Source: Acidihalobacter yilgarnensis
GTDB lineage: Bacteria; Pseudomonadota; Gammaproteobacteria; DSM-5130; Acidihalobacteraceae
DNA: 64,000 nt
NCBI RefSeq assembly: GCF_001753245.1
Contig: NZ_CP017415.1
Coordinates: 3,156,040-3,220,039 of the forward strand
Direction of reading: 5' to 3'
Below the pieces are notes generated by a model. That model was not told the origin of the DNA. It searched no databases and saw only the letters and a list, made by a program, of their open reading frames with translations. This document shows, piece after piece, positions 1 to 8,636 of this stretch. Position numbers and translations under genes: made by a program. Numbering within the stretch: position 1 is the first letter of the stretch; the number at the start of each line of letters is the position of its first letter.

Positions 1-237
1 GAATGGGAAGCCGGGCAACACCTGCTCAATCACTGTATGTGGGGTGGCTCCAGAGTAGGTCACTTCGTTCTTGCCACTCACCTTACCGGTGTCCGCCTTC
101 ATCAGCTTGACGACACCAGGCTTGCCGACGGTCGTCACGCCGGCTTGGGCAATACCCACGGCCAGCAACGCACTCACGCCAGCGACGCCGGCAATCATCT
201 TGACGATGCGGTTTTTCACGAACTTATCCTTCTTCAT
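1..237 (-). CDS. rus: rusticyanin, N-terminal part (cut by window edge)
   Basis: Blue-copper periplasmic electron carrier of acidophilic Fe(II) oxidation, passing electrons from the outer-membrane cytochrome towards the aa3 oxidase. Only 79 codons lie in the window. They begin with a basic signal peptide (MKKDKFVKNR, then a hydrophobic stretch ending AQA) and continue with DTGKVSG...VTYSGATPH and VLPGFPF, which match the N-terminal domain of known rusticyanins. The copper ligands lie beyond the edge. The ATG at 237 is preceded by a strong AGGAGG with 5-nt spacing. It is the last gene of the cluster seen here, after ctaB and a small membrane gene, as rus closes the operon in Acidithiobacillus ferrooxidans. 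The 80-bp gap before it could hold its own promoter; none was identified. Confidence 0.93.
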   Translation of the reverse strand, partial: MKKDKFVKNRIVKMIAGVAGVSALLAVGIAQAGVTTVGKPGVVKLMKADTGKVSGKNEVTYSGATPHTVIEQVLPGFPF

Positions 238-318
238 ACTTTCCTCCTCAGACAAAATTGTGCATCTATCGCTGCACAGCCATCGTCACAACCCCATCGC
301 GAGCACCTGATGACGTGC

Positions 319-519
319 TTACCGCCAATTTGGGCATGACATACCTTTCCTCAAAATAACGCACCCACTCTCGATCTCATGTTTTTCTAATCTAATGCCA
401 AAAGATGTACTCGATAAAAAAATACAGCCCCCGAGCACAGCCACGGCCCATATTGCACTGATCAGCAGTATTTGCCTGCCGCCAACCGAATCTCGCTCAC
501 GCTGTTGGTTCCTTGGCAT
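319..519 (-). CDS. small single-pass membrane protein between ctaB and rus
   Basis: A 66-residue protein that I do not recognise. It has a short charged N-terminus (MPRNQQRERDS), one hydrophobic segment at about residues 16-36 and a C-terminal part with two Cys. A GGAG lies 7 nt before the ATG at 519, and the gene begins 32 bp after the ctaB stop in the same direction, so it is likely cotranscribed with the oxidase and haem A genes. Its place suggests a small assembly or accessory subunit of the aa3 oxidase, but nothing in the sequence proves that. It could also be a spurious ORF; the good ribosome binding site and clear transmembrane segment argue against that. Confidence 0.6.
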   Translation of the reverse strand: MPRNQQRERDSVGGRQILLISAIWAVAVLGGCIFLSSTSFGIRLEKHEIESGCVILRKGMSCPNWR

Positions 520-551
520 GACTAACTCCGGTCACCTCCGGTTCACACGCT

Positions 552-1532
552 TCACGACAGCACACTACGCAGGATGGTGATGTAGTGGTCGATCAGTAAG
601 GCGCTAAAAATCCCCATCAGATAAACGATCGAGAACGTGAACATCCTGATTGCAGTATTCGCCTTCCGCCTGAACTTCAGCTTAACGGCATATCCCAGGA
701 AGCCCAGATTGAACACCACCGCACCGGTGAGATAAAGCCAGCCCGCAGTACCCATAATGAAGGGCAGCAGGGTCACGAGCACCAGAATCACGGTATAAAT
801 CAGGATCTGCGTGCGCGTGTGCTCCTCGCCATGTGTCACCGGTAGCATGGGAATTTTTGCCTTCGCGTAGTCATCCTTGTAATGCAACGCCAACGCCCAG
901 AAATGTGGCGGCGTCCAGAAAAAAATAATCGAGAAAAGCACAATCGACTCATAAGTCACATGTCCGGTCACGGCGCACCAGCCCAATACCGGCGGTACCG
1001 CGCCGGCCGCTCCGCCCCAAACGATGTTCTGCGGGGTACGGCGCTTGAGGAAGCCGGTATAGATGATGGCGTATCCGATCATCGCCGACAGCGTCAACAC
1101 CGCCGTTTCGACGTTGACCCACTCAACCAACACAATCATCGAAAGCGCAGCCAATAACGCCGCGAAACCCAGCCCTTGGAAGGTGCCGAGGCCTCCGGTG
1201 GCAATCGGGCGCCAGGCGGTACGTGACATCTTGGCGTCCATGTGTTGATCGATCACATGATTGACCGCAGCGGCGGAAGCCGAGCCCAGTCCAATACCAA
1301 TGGTGCCAAAGAGCAAGGTACCGATCGGGATGATGCCCGGCGTTGCCAACAACATGCCGACAATCGCGGTAAACAGGATCAAGGCCACTACACGCGGCTT
1401 GGTTAAGGCGTAGTAGGCCTGCATCTGACGCCAAACGTAGGCCCAACTCAAACCGGCCATCCCGTTCGTCGCCACACTCACGACGGGCAGCTCGGGTTCC
1501 CCGGCCAGGCTACGCTCCTCATCTTGACGCAT
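552..1532 (-). CDS. ctaB: protoheme IX farnesyltransferase (haem O synthase)
   Basis: Converts protohaem IX and farnesyl diphosphate to haem O, the first step to the haem A of aa3-type oxidases; integral inner-membrane protein of the UbiA superfamily. The 326-residue length is normal once an N-terminal extension of about 35 residues is allowed for. The prenyl-diphosphate motif NHVIDQHMDAKMSRT, which carries the N-x3-D-x3-D signature and the following R-T-x2-R-P, is intact. It lies 45 bp downstream of ctaA and upstream of the small gene and rus, so the haem A pathway is embedded in the iron-oxidation cluster and should be made together with the oxidase. Confidence 0.95.
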   Translation of the reverse strand: MRQDEERSLAGEPELPVVSVATNGMAGLSWAYVWRQMQAYYALTKPRVVALILFTAIVGMLLATPGIIPIGTLLFGTIGIGLGSASAAAVNHVIDQHMDAKMSRTAWRPIATGGLGTFQGLGFAALLAALSMIVLVEWVNVETAVLTLSAMIGYAIIYTGFLKRRTPQNIVWGGAAGAVPPVLGWCAVTGHVTYESIVLFSIIFFWTPPHFWALALHYKDDYAKAKIPMLPVTHGEEHTRTQILIYTVILVLVTLLPFIMGTAGWLYLTGAVVFNLGFLGYAVKLKFRRKANTAIRMFTFSIVYLMGIFSALLIDHYITILRSVLS

Positions 1533-1577
1533 ATCAACTCTCCTCGAGATGTACTGTTGTTATAGGATCGGCAACGC

Positions 1578-2684
1578 TCATACTTGGCCGTAGACCACCG
1601 ATCCAACGCGGCCATGCACATAGGCATATCCCGTCGACCACAGCAAAAAATTCACCGAAATAACCGCAGACAGTAGCAGCGCCGCGCCTGGCGTATGCGC
1701 CCATTCGATATAAAACGGCAGACCGAAACTCACCATGGAAATACCCAATGCGAGTTGCAACGCCAGACTGGCAAGCAAACAAACGCCCAGAATCCGTAGC
1801 TTACCGACCTTCGTGGTCAGCACTAGGTATAAACCCAGCCCGCCGACGACCAGCGTGGTGACCATCGCACCGATACGGTGCACCACCTGAATGGCCACAC
1901 GTGCGCCGCCACCCAATACACCGCCCTGATAATCGATACCCAAGCGATGCCAGAATACGAACGCCTTGTCGAAATCCATGCCCTCCGGCCACCAATGACC
2001 ATTACAGGTTGGAAAGCCATAGCACGCCCACGCGGCATAATTCGTACTGGTCCATGCACCGAGAAATATCTGCGTGCATACCACCAGTAGTGCCAGACCG
2101 GCCCACAGCCTCAACCCACCCATCAGTGCCACCCGGCCCAGTTCCGTCGGCCCAAGTCTCATCAGGCGGCTGCTTCTGAATACCAGCCATAACAGGGTTC
2201 CCAGCATCACCATCCCTCCAATCAGGTGGCCGGTAACAATCAGCGGGTCGAGCAACAGGGTTACTGTAACCATGCCGAGCAACGCCTGCACGATGACCCA
2301 CAACGAGATAAAAGCGGTCAGTTTTACAGGTTGCCCCATCTGCTTGCGATTACGGATTGAGACCAGTAACAAAGCGAATATGGTCATGCCGAGTGTACCC
2401 GCGACATAACGGTGGATCATTTCCTTCCATTCTCGTGCGGCCGTATCACCGACTGCCGTCGTGGCATGCGCGATATCGCTTGCCTGCGGCACACCTGGTG
2501 GCGTGACGTGCCCATAGCACAGTGGCCAACTCGGGCAGCTCAAACCGGCCTTCGAGAGACGCACATACGAGCCGAGAACAATCATCACGAAAGTCAGCAA
2601 CAAGGCCACGACGGCGAGCCGGCGCGTCCAGCGCATCGGGTCGTTCATCATTTCATGGCGCCGCTGTTCCATCGTGAACTCCAA
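1578..2684 (-). CDS. ctaA: haem A synthase (COX15/CtaA family)
   Basis: Oxidises the C8 methyl of haem O to the formyl group of haem A; inner-membrane haem protein. The 368 residues form about eight transmembrane segments in two similar halves. The four conserved histidines are visible in EMIHRY, GHLIGG, HRIGA and HTPGA. The cysteine pair SCPSWPLC in the first external loop and a second Cys pair (ACYGFPTC) in the second half are present. The start could be residue 1, 5 or 12/13 (several Met). A hairpin at 2721-2747 separates it from coxD. Coexpression with coxBACD and ctaB would supply haem A to the terminal oxidase. Confidence 0.94.
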   Translation of the reverse strand: MEFTMEQRRHEMMNDPMRWTRRLAVVALLLTFVMIVLGSYVRLSKAGLSCPSWPLCYGHVTPPGVPQASDIAHATTAVGDTAAREWKEMIHRYVAGTLGMTIFALLLVSIRNRKQMGQPVKLTAFISLWVIVQALLGMVTVTLLLDPLIVTGHLIGGMVMLGTLLWLVFRSSRLMRLGPTELGRVALMGGLRLWAGLALLVVCTQIFLGAWTSTNYAAWACYGFPTCNGHWWPEGMDFDKAFVFWHRLGIDYQGGVLGGGARVAIQVVHRIGAMVTTLVVGGLGLYLVLTTKVGKLRILGVCLLASLALQLALGISMVSFGLPFYIEWAHTPGAALLLSAVISVNFLLWSTGYAYVHGRVGSVVYGQV

Positions 2685-2720
2685 AATCCCTTGGGTTAAA
2701 TCCCTAATACCTCAGGCGGA

Positions 2721-2747
2721 CCTGACGCCGGCATTACCGGCGTCAGG
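2721..2747 (-). terminator. intercistronic hairpin between coxD and ctaA
   Basis: Perfect 11-bp inverted repeat (CCTGACGCCGG / CCGGCGTCAGG) with a 5-nt loop, in the gap between the coxD stop and the ctaA start. No T-run follows on the minus strand, so it is more likely a weak attenuator or an RNA-stability element than a full terminator. Confidence 0.45.
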
Positions 2748-2757
2748 TATTAACGCC

Positions 2758-2976
2758 TTAACTCAATACTTCTTCAATCTTCTGAATACGCAGTTCTTCT
2801 TCCTTACGCGCATTCCGGTAAAACCAAAGCAGGAATACGGTAAAACACGTCCAGGGGACCAGCATGAATGTTCCCGTCCACCACCACGCCGGTAAACCAA
2901 CGGTGTGAGGGATGATGAAATGCAATGCCGGAATATGCATATGCGGTAATGCATGCGAATGTGCTGGGATAGCCAT
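2758..2976 (-). CDS. coxD: cytochrome c oxidase small subunit (CoxD-like)
   Basis: A 72-residue, His-rich (HSHALPHMHIP) small membrane protein with one transmembrane segment at about residues 30-52 and a charged C-terminus, in the position of coxD in the At. ferrooxidans rus operon. I chose the ATG at 2976 because a GGAGGT sits 7 nt before it; the ATG at 2991 would contain that Shine-Dalgarno within the coding sequence. The gene starts about 20 bp after the coxC stop. Assignment is mainly by position, because such subunits diverge strongly; the function within the oxidase is unknown. Confidence 0.75.
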   Translation of the reverse strand: MAIPAHSHALPHMHIPALHFIIPHTVGLPAWWWTGTFMLVPWTCFTVFLLWFYRNARKEEELRIQKIEEVLS

Positions 2977-2995
2977 CTCGTTGACCTCCACGCGA

Positions 2996-3565
2996 TCAGA
3001 TAATGAAATAAATCACATAGAACAGGACCCACATGACGACCAGCAGGCGCCAGAAATCCACCGCGTTATGGATTTTCCAGGCCTGTGCGGCGCGGATCTT
3101 GCCCTTCGAGCTCGCCGACACGTAAGCCATGAAGGCAAAGTGCGCGAGGGACATCATGATCACAAAAGCGACCGTGTCGGTGTACAGGTTCTCACCGTAA
3201 CGGCTATCGATCGGGATCGTGCCGGTGAACCATTGATAAATGATCCCGATGGCCACGAGCGTGATCATCAGCAGTGCGATCGAAAGATTGCGCGCGATGC
3301 CACTATTTTCGCCCTGGTAGGCCGCCTTGACCGCACCCGAGGTCGGGAACAGGCTTGCGATCATGATCAGGGTGAGTACCGTCCAAAAGACGTAGTTGAT
3401 GCCCGCGGGCTTGTCCGCGTAGGCCCACAAAAAGCGCGCGGCAAACAGCGGGATGAAAAAGATCGTCGACGACAACAGGATCAGCCCGAACGCGCCACGC
3501 TTGGCGCGCGCTGGGGCAGGATCGAGAATCCCGTTCACGTAGGCCTTTGCTTCGTCTAGTTCCAT
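2996..3565 (-). CDS. coxC: cytochrome c oxidase subunit III
   Basis: A 189-residue membrane protein with five hydrophobic segments, matching the short bacterial subunit III type. It carries no redox centre; in this family it stabilises the oxidase and its proton entry. The gene lies between coxA (52 bp upstream) and coxD in the order B-A-C-D typical of the rusticyanin-linked aa3 oxidase. The C-terminal helix segment WKIHNAVDFWRLLVVMWVL, with a conserved HxxDxxW pattern, supports the call. Confidence 0.92.
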   Translation of the reverse strand: MELDEAKAYVNGILDPAPARAKRGAFGLILLSSTIFFIPLFAARFLWAYADKPAGINYVFWTVLTLIMIASLFPTSGAVKAAYQGENSGIARNLSIALLMITLVAIGIIYQWFTGTIPIDSRYGENLYTDTVAFVIMMSLAHFAFMAYVSASSKGKIRAAQAWKIHNAVDFWRLLVVMWVLFYVIYFII

Positions 3566-3617
3566 TGCCTTATTTCCTCAACAGGTATTTGGTCGTGTCG
3601 CGGACCAGCAAGGCGCC

Positions 3618-5492
3618 TTAGGCGCCCTGCTTGGTCTCCACCCAGATCACCGGATCCGGTGCGTTTTCCTCGTAGTTGTAGAAATCGCCCACCACCACGG
3701 GGTCCTTGCCGAACGGGAAGTTCTCGTAAGGCGGCGGCGTCGGCATCTGCCAATCCAGGGTCTTGGAACCCCAGGGATTGTCGCTGGCGATCGGGCCACG
3801 GTAGTAGCTGTAGACCAGGTTCACCAACGGAATCAGGAAGCCCGCGCCGAGCAGGAACGCATTGATCGAGATCCACTCGTTCAGCGACTGCAGGTACGGC
3901 AGATAGGTCGCGACACGGCGATTCATGCCGTCGAGACCCACGATGAACATCGCGAAGAAGGTGAGATTGAAGAAGGTGAAGAACCACCAAGCGTGAAACT
4001 TCGCCCAGAACTCGTTCACCATGCGCCCCGTAACCTTCGGGAAGTAGTAATACAGCGCGGCGATCCAGGTGAACAACATCCCGCCCAGAATCGTGTAATG
4101 GAAATGCCCGATGACGAAGAAGGTGTTGTGGATCTGGAAGTTCGCCGGAACGTCAGAGTTGAACACGCCCGTCAAACCGCCGATCAGGAAGTTCACCATC
4201 GACATCAGCACGAGCAACATCGGCGAGGTCATTCGAATACGACCGCCCCAGAGGGTGCCGATCGCCGCCAGATAGAAGAAGCCCGTCGGCACGGACACCA
4301 TCTCGGTCACGCCCATGATGATGGGCAAGCGCACGTCGCTGACCTGGGTGAAGAAGTGATGCACGCCCACCGCGCCGGAAATCGCCACGATACCGACAAA
4401 ACCTGCGATCGCCCAACCGCGGCCGAACAGGCTGCGACGCGTGAACACCACGATCATTTCAAGCCACAGGGCCCATGCAGGCAGCACGAACACGTAGACC
4501 TCGGGATGGAACAGCCACCAGAACATATCCTGGTAGGCCAGCGTGATGCCACCCTTGAGCGCGAAGAATTTCGTCCCCACGATCATGTCGAACAGGTTGA
4601 ACAGGAAGGCGCTTGCCGTATAGGGCACGAAAATAATCAGCAGCACGGCGGCTGAGGCAATGCCCCAAACGAACATCGGCACCCGAGACAGGGTCATGCC
4701 TCTGGCGCGCATGAACACCAAGGTTGCAACGAAGTTGATGGAACCGGCCCAAGAGGAGAGCAGCAGAGTAGCACCACCCATGAAGTAGAAAATGATGCCG
4801 GTGCCGCCGAGCTGCGCCAGCGGCGGGAAACCCATCCAGCCGCTCTCGTAACCGCCCACCATCGGGCTCATCGCAACCGCAACCACCGCCGGCGGCACGA
4901 ACCACGAGCTGATACCCATCAGCTTCGGATACACCACCTGACGCGCGCCGATCATCGGCGGCAATATATAGTTGCCGATACCGCCAAGGATCGCCAAGGC
5001 CGCTACCGCGAGCAGCATCAACGTGCCGTGGATACTGAAGGCCTCGTTGTATTGCTGCTTGTTCGCGAAGAACATGCCATGCGGCGACAGCAGGTCGATA
5101 CGGATGGCCATCGCCAGCATGCCGGCGATGAAGAAGGTCGCGATCGCGAAGATCGTGTAGCGGGTCGCGGTGGCCTTGGCCTCGGTGCCGAAGCGGAAGT
5201 AACGCCCCACGCCCTTGTTGATCCAGGTCTCCTCGCCGCCGAAGGAGGGCTTGACCCAGCCTTCCCACACGCCAATGCCCATGAACCAGCCGATCAGGCC
5301 AAAAATGTAGCCCGCCGTCAGTTCGCGCGGCGAAGCCAGCGAACCATGCTCGATTAAGGCCACGATCAGCGTGCCGATCATATAGCCGATGCCGGCCCAC
5401 AGCACTCCGCGGGCTAGCGGCCACCAGTCTGCGAAGGTGATCCCTCGCGGGCTGCCGGCCCTATTCTGACTTGATGAAATTACCGATGACAT
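3618..5492 (-). CDS. coxA: cytochrome c oxidase subunit I (aa3 type)
   Basis: Catalytic subunit that reduces O2 at the haem a3-CuB site in the inner membrane; the terminal electron acceptor step for Fe(II) oxidation. The 624 residues begin with an N-terminal extension containing two extra transmembrane segments before the core. Visible ligands are the haem a His in SIHGTLML, the CuB His and cross-linked Tyr in WLFHPEVYVFVLP, the CuB pair in GVHHFFT, and the haem a3 / haem a histidines in GHFHYTILGG. It follows coxB by 45 bp. The oxidase of this cluster works with periplasmic acid-stable carriers (AcoP, rusticyanin) rather than a standard cytochrome c. Confidence 0.97.
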   Translation of the reverse strand: MSSVISSSQNRAGSPRGITFADWWPLARGVLWAGIGYMIGTLIVALIEHGSLASPRELTAGYIFGLIGWFMGIGVWEGWVKPSFGGEETWINKGVGRYFRFGTEAKATATRYTIFAIATFFIAGMLAMAIRIDLLSPHGMFFANKQQYNEAFSIHGTLMLLAVAALAILGGIGNYILPPMIGARQVVYPKLMGISSWFVPPAVVAVAMSPMVGGYESGWMGFPPLAQLGGTGIIFYFMGGATLLLSSWAGSINFVATLVFMRARGMTLSRVPMFVWGIASAAVLLIIFVPYTASAFLFNLFDMIVGTKFFALKGGITLAYQDMFWWLFHPEVYVFVLPAWALWLEMIVVFTRRSLFGRGWAIAGFVGIVAISGAVGVHHFFTQVSDVRLPIIMGVTEMVSVPTGFFYLAAIGTLWGGRIRMTSPMLLVLMSMVNFLIGGLTGVFNSDVPANFQIHNTFFVIGHFHYTILGGMLFTWIAALYYYFPKVTGRMVNEFWAKFHAWWFFTFFNLTFFAMFIVGLDGMNRRVATYLPYLQSLNEWISINAFLLGAGFLIPLVNLVYSYYRGPIASDNPWGSKTLDWQMPTPPPYENFPFGKDPVVVGDFYNYEENAPDPVIWVETKQGA

Positions 5493-5537
5493 TTCATTTA
5501 CCTCTTGTCATAACTGAGTCGTTCGGAGGGACGATGC

Positions 5538-6293
5538 TTAGAAGCTCTGGTTGGCAACCCATGCCTTGAATTCCTTGTCCGACACCACCTTCACCACGGC
5601 GCGCATCTGCGCGTGGCCCAGTCCGCAGTCCCAGCTGCACTGCACGCGAGCCAGCGGGTTCTGATCGGTGGTGACTTCCTCGGTCGGCGTGATCACGATC
5701 GAGCGGGTTTCGCCAGGCACCAGTGCCTGCTTGATTCCCCAGATGGGCACCCAGAAGGAGTGCATGACGTCATCGGTCTTGACGATGAACTTGATCGGCT
5801 GATCAACCGGCACCTCCAGAACGCGCGAGTTCATCACGCCCTGCTTGGGATAGCTGAACGACCACTGCCACTGCTGACCGGTCACGTCGACGACCAGCGG
5901 GTCCTTGGCGTCGGCTGCGATATTCCACAGCTGCTCCAGACCAACCATGCCCGGATACACGAACACGACCGTGTTGATCATGATCGAAATCCCCAACCAG
6001 GCCAGCGTGAACGGGCCGAACGCGTGGCGGTGAATCTGTGCACTCTGCTTGTCGTCCAGCGGCACCCGATGCACGATCGCGGCATACACGAAGGGCACGG
6101 TCACCAGAATGAACACCACCACCGTCACGTGGTAAATAAAGGTGATCGCGTCCTTGGTGATCTCTCCCTGCAGACTCGCCACTGCCGGCCATAAATGATC
6201 GACAGACCAGAATACAAAGGTCTGCGCGATCGGTATCAATATCGCCCAGATAATGACGACGTTGATGAAGTCTCTCCAAAGATTTCTTTTCAT
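5538..6293 (-). CDS. coxB: cytochrome c oxidase subunit II (CuA)
   Basis: Periplasm-facing subunit that accepts electrons at the binuclear CuA centre and passes them to haem a. Two N-terminal transmembrane segments (about residues 12-32 and 48-70) are followed by the cupredoxin domain. The CuA motif is complete: the His of MHSFWVP, then CSWDCGLGHAQM giving C-x3-C-x3-H-x2-M. The W/Q-rich electron-entry segment QQWQWSFSYP is present. The gene lies between the acoP-like cupredoxin and coxA, and the ATG at 6293 is the first in the frame. Confidence 0.97.
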   Translation of the reverse strand: MKRNLWRDFINVVIIWAILIPIAQTFVFWSVDHLWPAVASLQGEITKDAITFIYHVTVVVFILVTVPFVYAAIVHRVPLDDKQSAQIHRHAFGPFTLAWLGISIMINTVVFVYPGMVGLEQLWNIAADAKDPLVVDVTGQQWQWSFSYPKQGVMNSRVLEVPVDQPIKFIVKTDDVMHSFWVPIWGIKQALVPGETRSIVITPTEEVTTDQNPLARVQCSWDCGLGHAQMRAVVKVVSDKEFKAWVANQSF

Positions 6294-6371
6294 GCGCTGA
6301 ATACCTCAATCAAGGCAAATTCGGGGTCATGCCCGCACTCAATATGTGTTTGTTTCGTGCACGGAGCGCAT

Positions 6372-6944
6372 TTAGTTGCCGCTAGCCGGCACTACGTCGA
6401 CCACACCCTTCATGCCATCCAGAAAATGCTGACCGTTCTGGAGGAAACAGCCATACGTCCACTTGCCGGGCTTGTTCGGCACGATGAACTTGAAGGTGAA
6501 ATGTTGTCCCGGCGTCAGGCTGACCGAAAAATCTTTTTGGATTTTTTCCACACCAGACTTGGTGTTGATGGTCACGCCCGCAAAGAAATTGGTCTTCCAA
6601 CCTGTCGGTTCGCGGTGTTCCACGAAACCCGTCGCATCCGATGCCAAACCGCGACCCATGTTCCATTGATGGTTCTGACCGGGTTTCGCATGATTTTTAT
6701 TGACCAATGTCACTTCTACCTTTTCACCGACATGCCATGTCAAATGGCCCGGTTCATAGTAAAAATCATGCTCGTCAATCGTGTAATGATGATACCCATC
6801 GGCCAACATATTGCCGCCCGACGTCGGCTGTGTCGTCCTGGTCCAATACCATCCTGCTACAAATAAAATCACGAAGATGATCAGCGCGACGAGCACCTGA
6901 CCACCCCCCTTTGGTGCGACCCCGGGTGTGCTTGACTGAGCCAT
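6372..6944 (-). CDS. acoP: AcoP-like membrane-anchored cupredoxin
   Basis: Membrane-anchored mononuclear copper protein. In At. ferrooxidans AcoP is purified with, and stabilises, the cytochrome oxidase of the same operon. The 190 residues have one N-terminal transmembrane segment (about residues 15-37) and a periplasmic cupredoxin domain. Candidate type-1 copper ligands are a His in the KPGQNHQW region and the C-terminal GCFLQNGQHFLDGMKG, giving C-x6-H-x4-M. I chose the ATG at 6944 because GGAGAG lies 7-8 nt upstream; the longer frame needs a TTG without a ribosome binding site. The gene sits between cyc2 and coxB where cyc1 plus acoP would be expected; only acoP is present. Confidence 0.85.
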   Translation of the reverse strand: MAQSSTPGVAPKGGGQVLVALIIFVILFVAGWYWTRTTQPTSGGNMLADGYHHYTIDEHDFYYEPGHLTWHVGEKVEVTLVNKNHAKPGQNHQWNMGRGLASDATGFVEHREPTGWKTNFFAGVTINTKSGVEKIQKDFSVSLTPGQHFTFKFIVPNKPGKWTYGCFLQNGQHFLDGMKGVVDVVPASGN

Positions 6945-7006
6945 TATCAATCTCTCCAATGAGCGCTGGTTGTCTAAAATTTTGGAAGGTCTTGGGTTCC
7001 GACAGA

Positions 7007-7044
7007 AACCGCCCCGGCGCAGGCCACTCTGCGCCGGGGCGGTT
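7007..7044 (-). terminator. strong hairpin between cyc2 and acoP
   Basis: Perfect 16-bp inverted repeat (7007-7022 with 7029-7044) and a 6-nt loop, GC-rich, lying just after the cyc2 stop codon. On the minus strand the stem is followed by TTTCTGTC, a weak U-tract. It probably acts as a partial terminator or a 3'-end stabiliser, so that cyc2 transcript exceeds that of the downstream oxidase genes. Confidence 0.7.
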
Positions 7045-7051
7045 GTTTAGA

Positions 7052-8389
7052 TCACATCATGATCCACATAAACACCGAGAACGTGTTGTTGTCCGACGCG
7101 TTCTTGGCAGCGCCATCGAACTTGTTGAACGCCACGTACTGCATACCGAACTTGGTGTTGATCCAGGGCAGATAGTTGAGCTGCAGGATCTCGCCGGCGG
7201 TGTCCGGGCTGCCGGTGGTGCTGGCGACGTCGCTGGTCAGCAGCGGCGTGGTAGCGCCGGTGTTGGTCGGGCCACCCCAGAGCTTGTCGCTCTTGGTGCC
7301 GCTGGTACCGAAGTACTGACCGACCACGCCATACTTGCGGTGCCAGTAGTACTGGCCGTTGACCTGATACTGGTTCACAGTCGGATTGCCCGAAACCGTG
7401 GGGACGGTCAGCTTCTCGTGAATGTAGGAAGCACGAATCGTATAGCTGTAGTTCGTAGCTACATGCTCGTACTGGCCATCGACTGCGGTATCAAGATAGC
7501 CGACTTCCGGGCCACCCGTCGCACCACTCTGATAGGCCTTCGCATCGATACCGAAGGTGCCGACTTCCCACGAATTCACGCCGCCTTCGTGCGAATAGGC
7601 CAAACGCCAGTAAGGCGCGGTGTTGGCCAGCGTGCCCTGCAACGTATTGACCGTGCTGCCCGGGTTCATGCCACGATAGAACATGACCTGTGCATACCAG
7701 GTGTTGTTGTACCAAACATAACCACCGGCGCCGGCCGAGGTCTGCTGCAACACGACATTACCCAACAAGGTGCCGTCGGCTGCGCCGCCCGTACCCTGCA
7801 CAGGCGAGTAGAACGGGAAGCCCCAGATCGGGGTGTCCTGCCACAAATCGCCCACACCCGGCGCGTTGTTGGCGTCCAGACCCCAGACGAGGTTGCCGCC
7901 ACCCACCTGCGATTCCTTGGCGTAACGCACGTCGGTATTGTCGATGCCGACGGAATTGGTCGTCGGATCCCACGTCAACTGCGAGAACACGCCCAGATCG
8001 GTGCCTGCACGGCCGGCGTAGAACAGGCTGTACTGACCGGGGAAATCGGCCGACGGATTCGGGGTCGATGCGCCCTTGTTCTGCCAGCTCTGATCCGCGA
8101 TCAACATCAAGGCGATCGGCGGAATCTTGTCGATCGCAAGGCGCTTCTGATTGTCCTGCTCGTATCCGATGGTGTTGCCGCTACCGGAGTTGAAGGTGTA
8201 GGCCAGCGACTTGAACTGACGGCCAAACGAGGTCAGCTGCGGTTCGACCGTATGACAGGCCGCGCAGGACACGCCCAGCTGCCTTGCAAACGATGGAACG
8301 GCATGCGCTTCCTGCGCACCCACCATCGCGGCACCGCCAACGACCAGCGCCGTGGCAAGCTTGCCAGCTGAAAATTTCATTCGATTCAT
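7052..8389 (-). CDS. cyc2: Cyc2 outer-membrane cytochrome-porin fusion, iron oxidase
   Basis: Primary Fe(II)-oxidising protein: a monohaem cytochrome fused to an outer-membrane beta-barrel that takes electrons from ferrous iron outside the cell. The 445-residue protein has a signal peptide (cleavage after about AHA, residue 30), a single haem motif CAACH at about residues 41-45, and then a long barrel region rich in alternating aromatic and polar residues ending in FSVFMWIMM. The size and one-haem architecture fit Cyc2. The ATG at 8389 has GGAGGAG with 5-nt spacing. A large hairpin follows its stop. The 247-bp upstream gap probably carries the operon promoter, though no clear -35/-10 could be fixed. 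Confidence 0.94.
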   Translation of the reverse strand: MNRMKFSAGKLATALVVGGAAMVGAQEAHAVPSFARQLGVSCAACHTVEPQLTSFGRQFKSLAYTFNSGSGNTIGYEQDNQKRLAIDKIPPIALMLIADQSWQNKGASTPNPSADFPGQYSLFYAGRAGTDLGVFSQLTWDPTTNSVGIDNTDVRYAKESQVGGGNLVWGLDANNAPGVGDLWQDTPIWGFPFYSPVQGTGGAADGTLLGNVVLQQTSAGAGGYVWYNNTWYAQVMFYRGMNPGSTVNTLQGTLANTAPYWRLAYSHEGGVNSWEVGTFGIDAKAYQSGATGGPEVGYLDTAVDGQYEHVATNYSYTIRASYIHEKLTVPTVSGNPTVNQYQVNGQYYWHRKYGVVGQYFGTSGTKSDKLWGGPTNTGATTPLLTSDVASTTGSPDTAGEILQLNYLPWINTKFGMQYVAFNKFDGAAKNASDNNTFSVFMWIMM

Positions 8390-8636
8390 ACTCTCCTCCC
8401 AAATTGAACAAGGTCACACGATCAAGCAATCACCGGCGACGGACCACCGATTCGAAACACACACCTCAGGCATTCGGTTTCTTCGACACTCCGTCTCGAT
8501 ACGACGGATACGCCCAACCGATTTGCACAGCTTTTGAATCAAAAAATTCGGGCTTGGAACGGGATATCTGAACTACAGACAGACGCGGTCGACTGGCATC
8601 TCTTAAGGTGCCAGCTACGCGTCATGAGAAGGGGTA

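Noticed and set aside
2996-5492. Long plus-strand ORFs opposite the cox genes (for example 220 codons at 3993-4655)
   Set aside because: High-GC shadow frames with Arg/His-rich, low-complexity translations; the minus-strand oxidase genes explain the DNA.
8390-8636. Promoter of the cyc2 operon
   Set aside because: TTGATT and TATCCG-like stretches exist but do not form a convincing -35/-10 pair; position left open.
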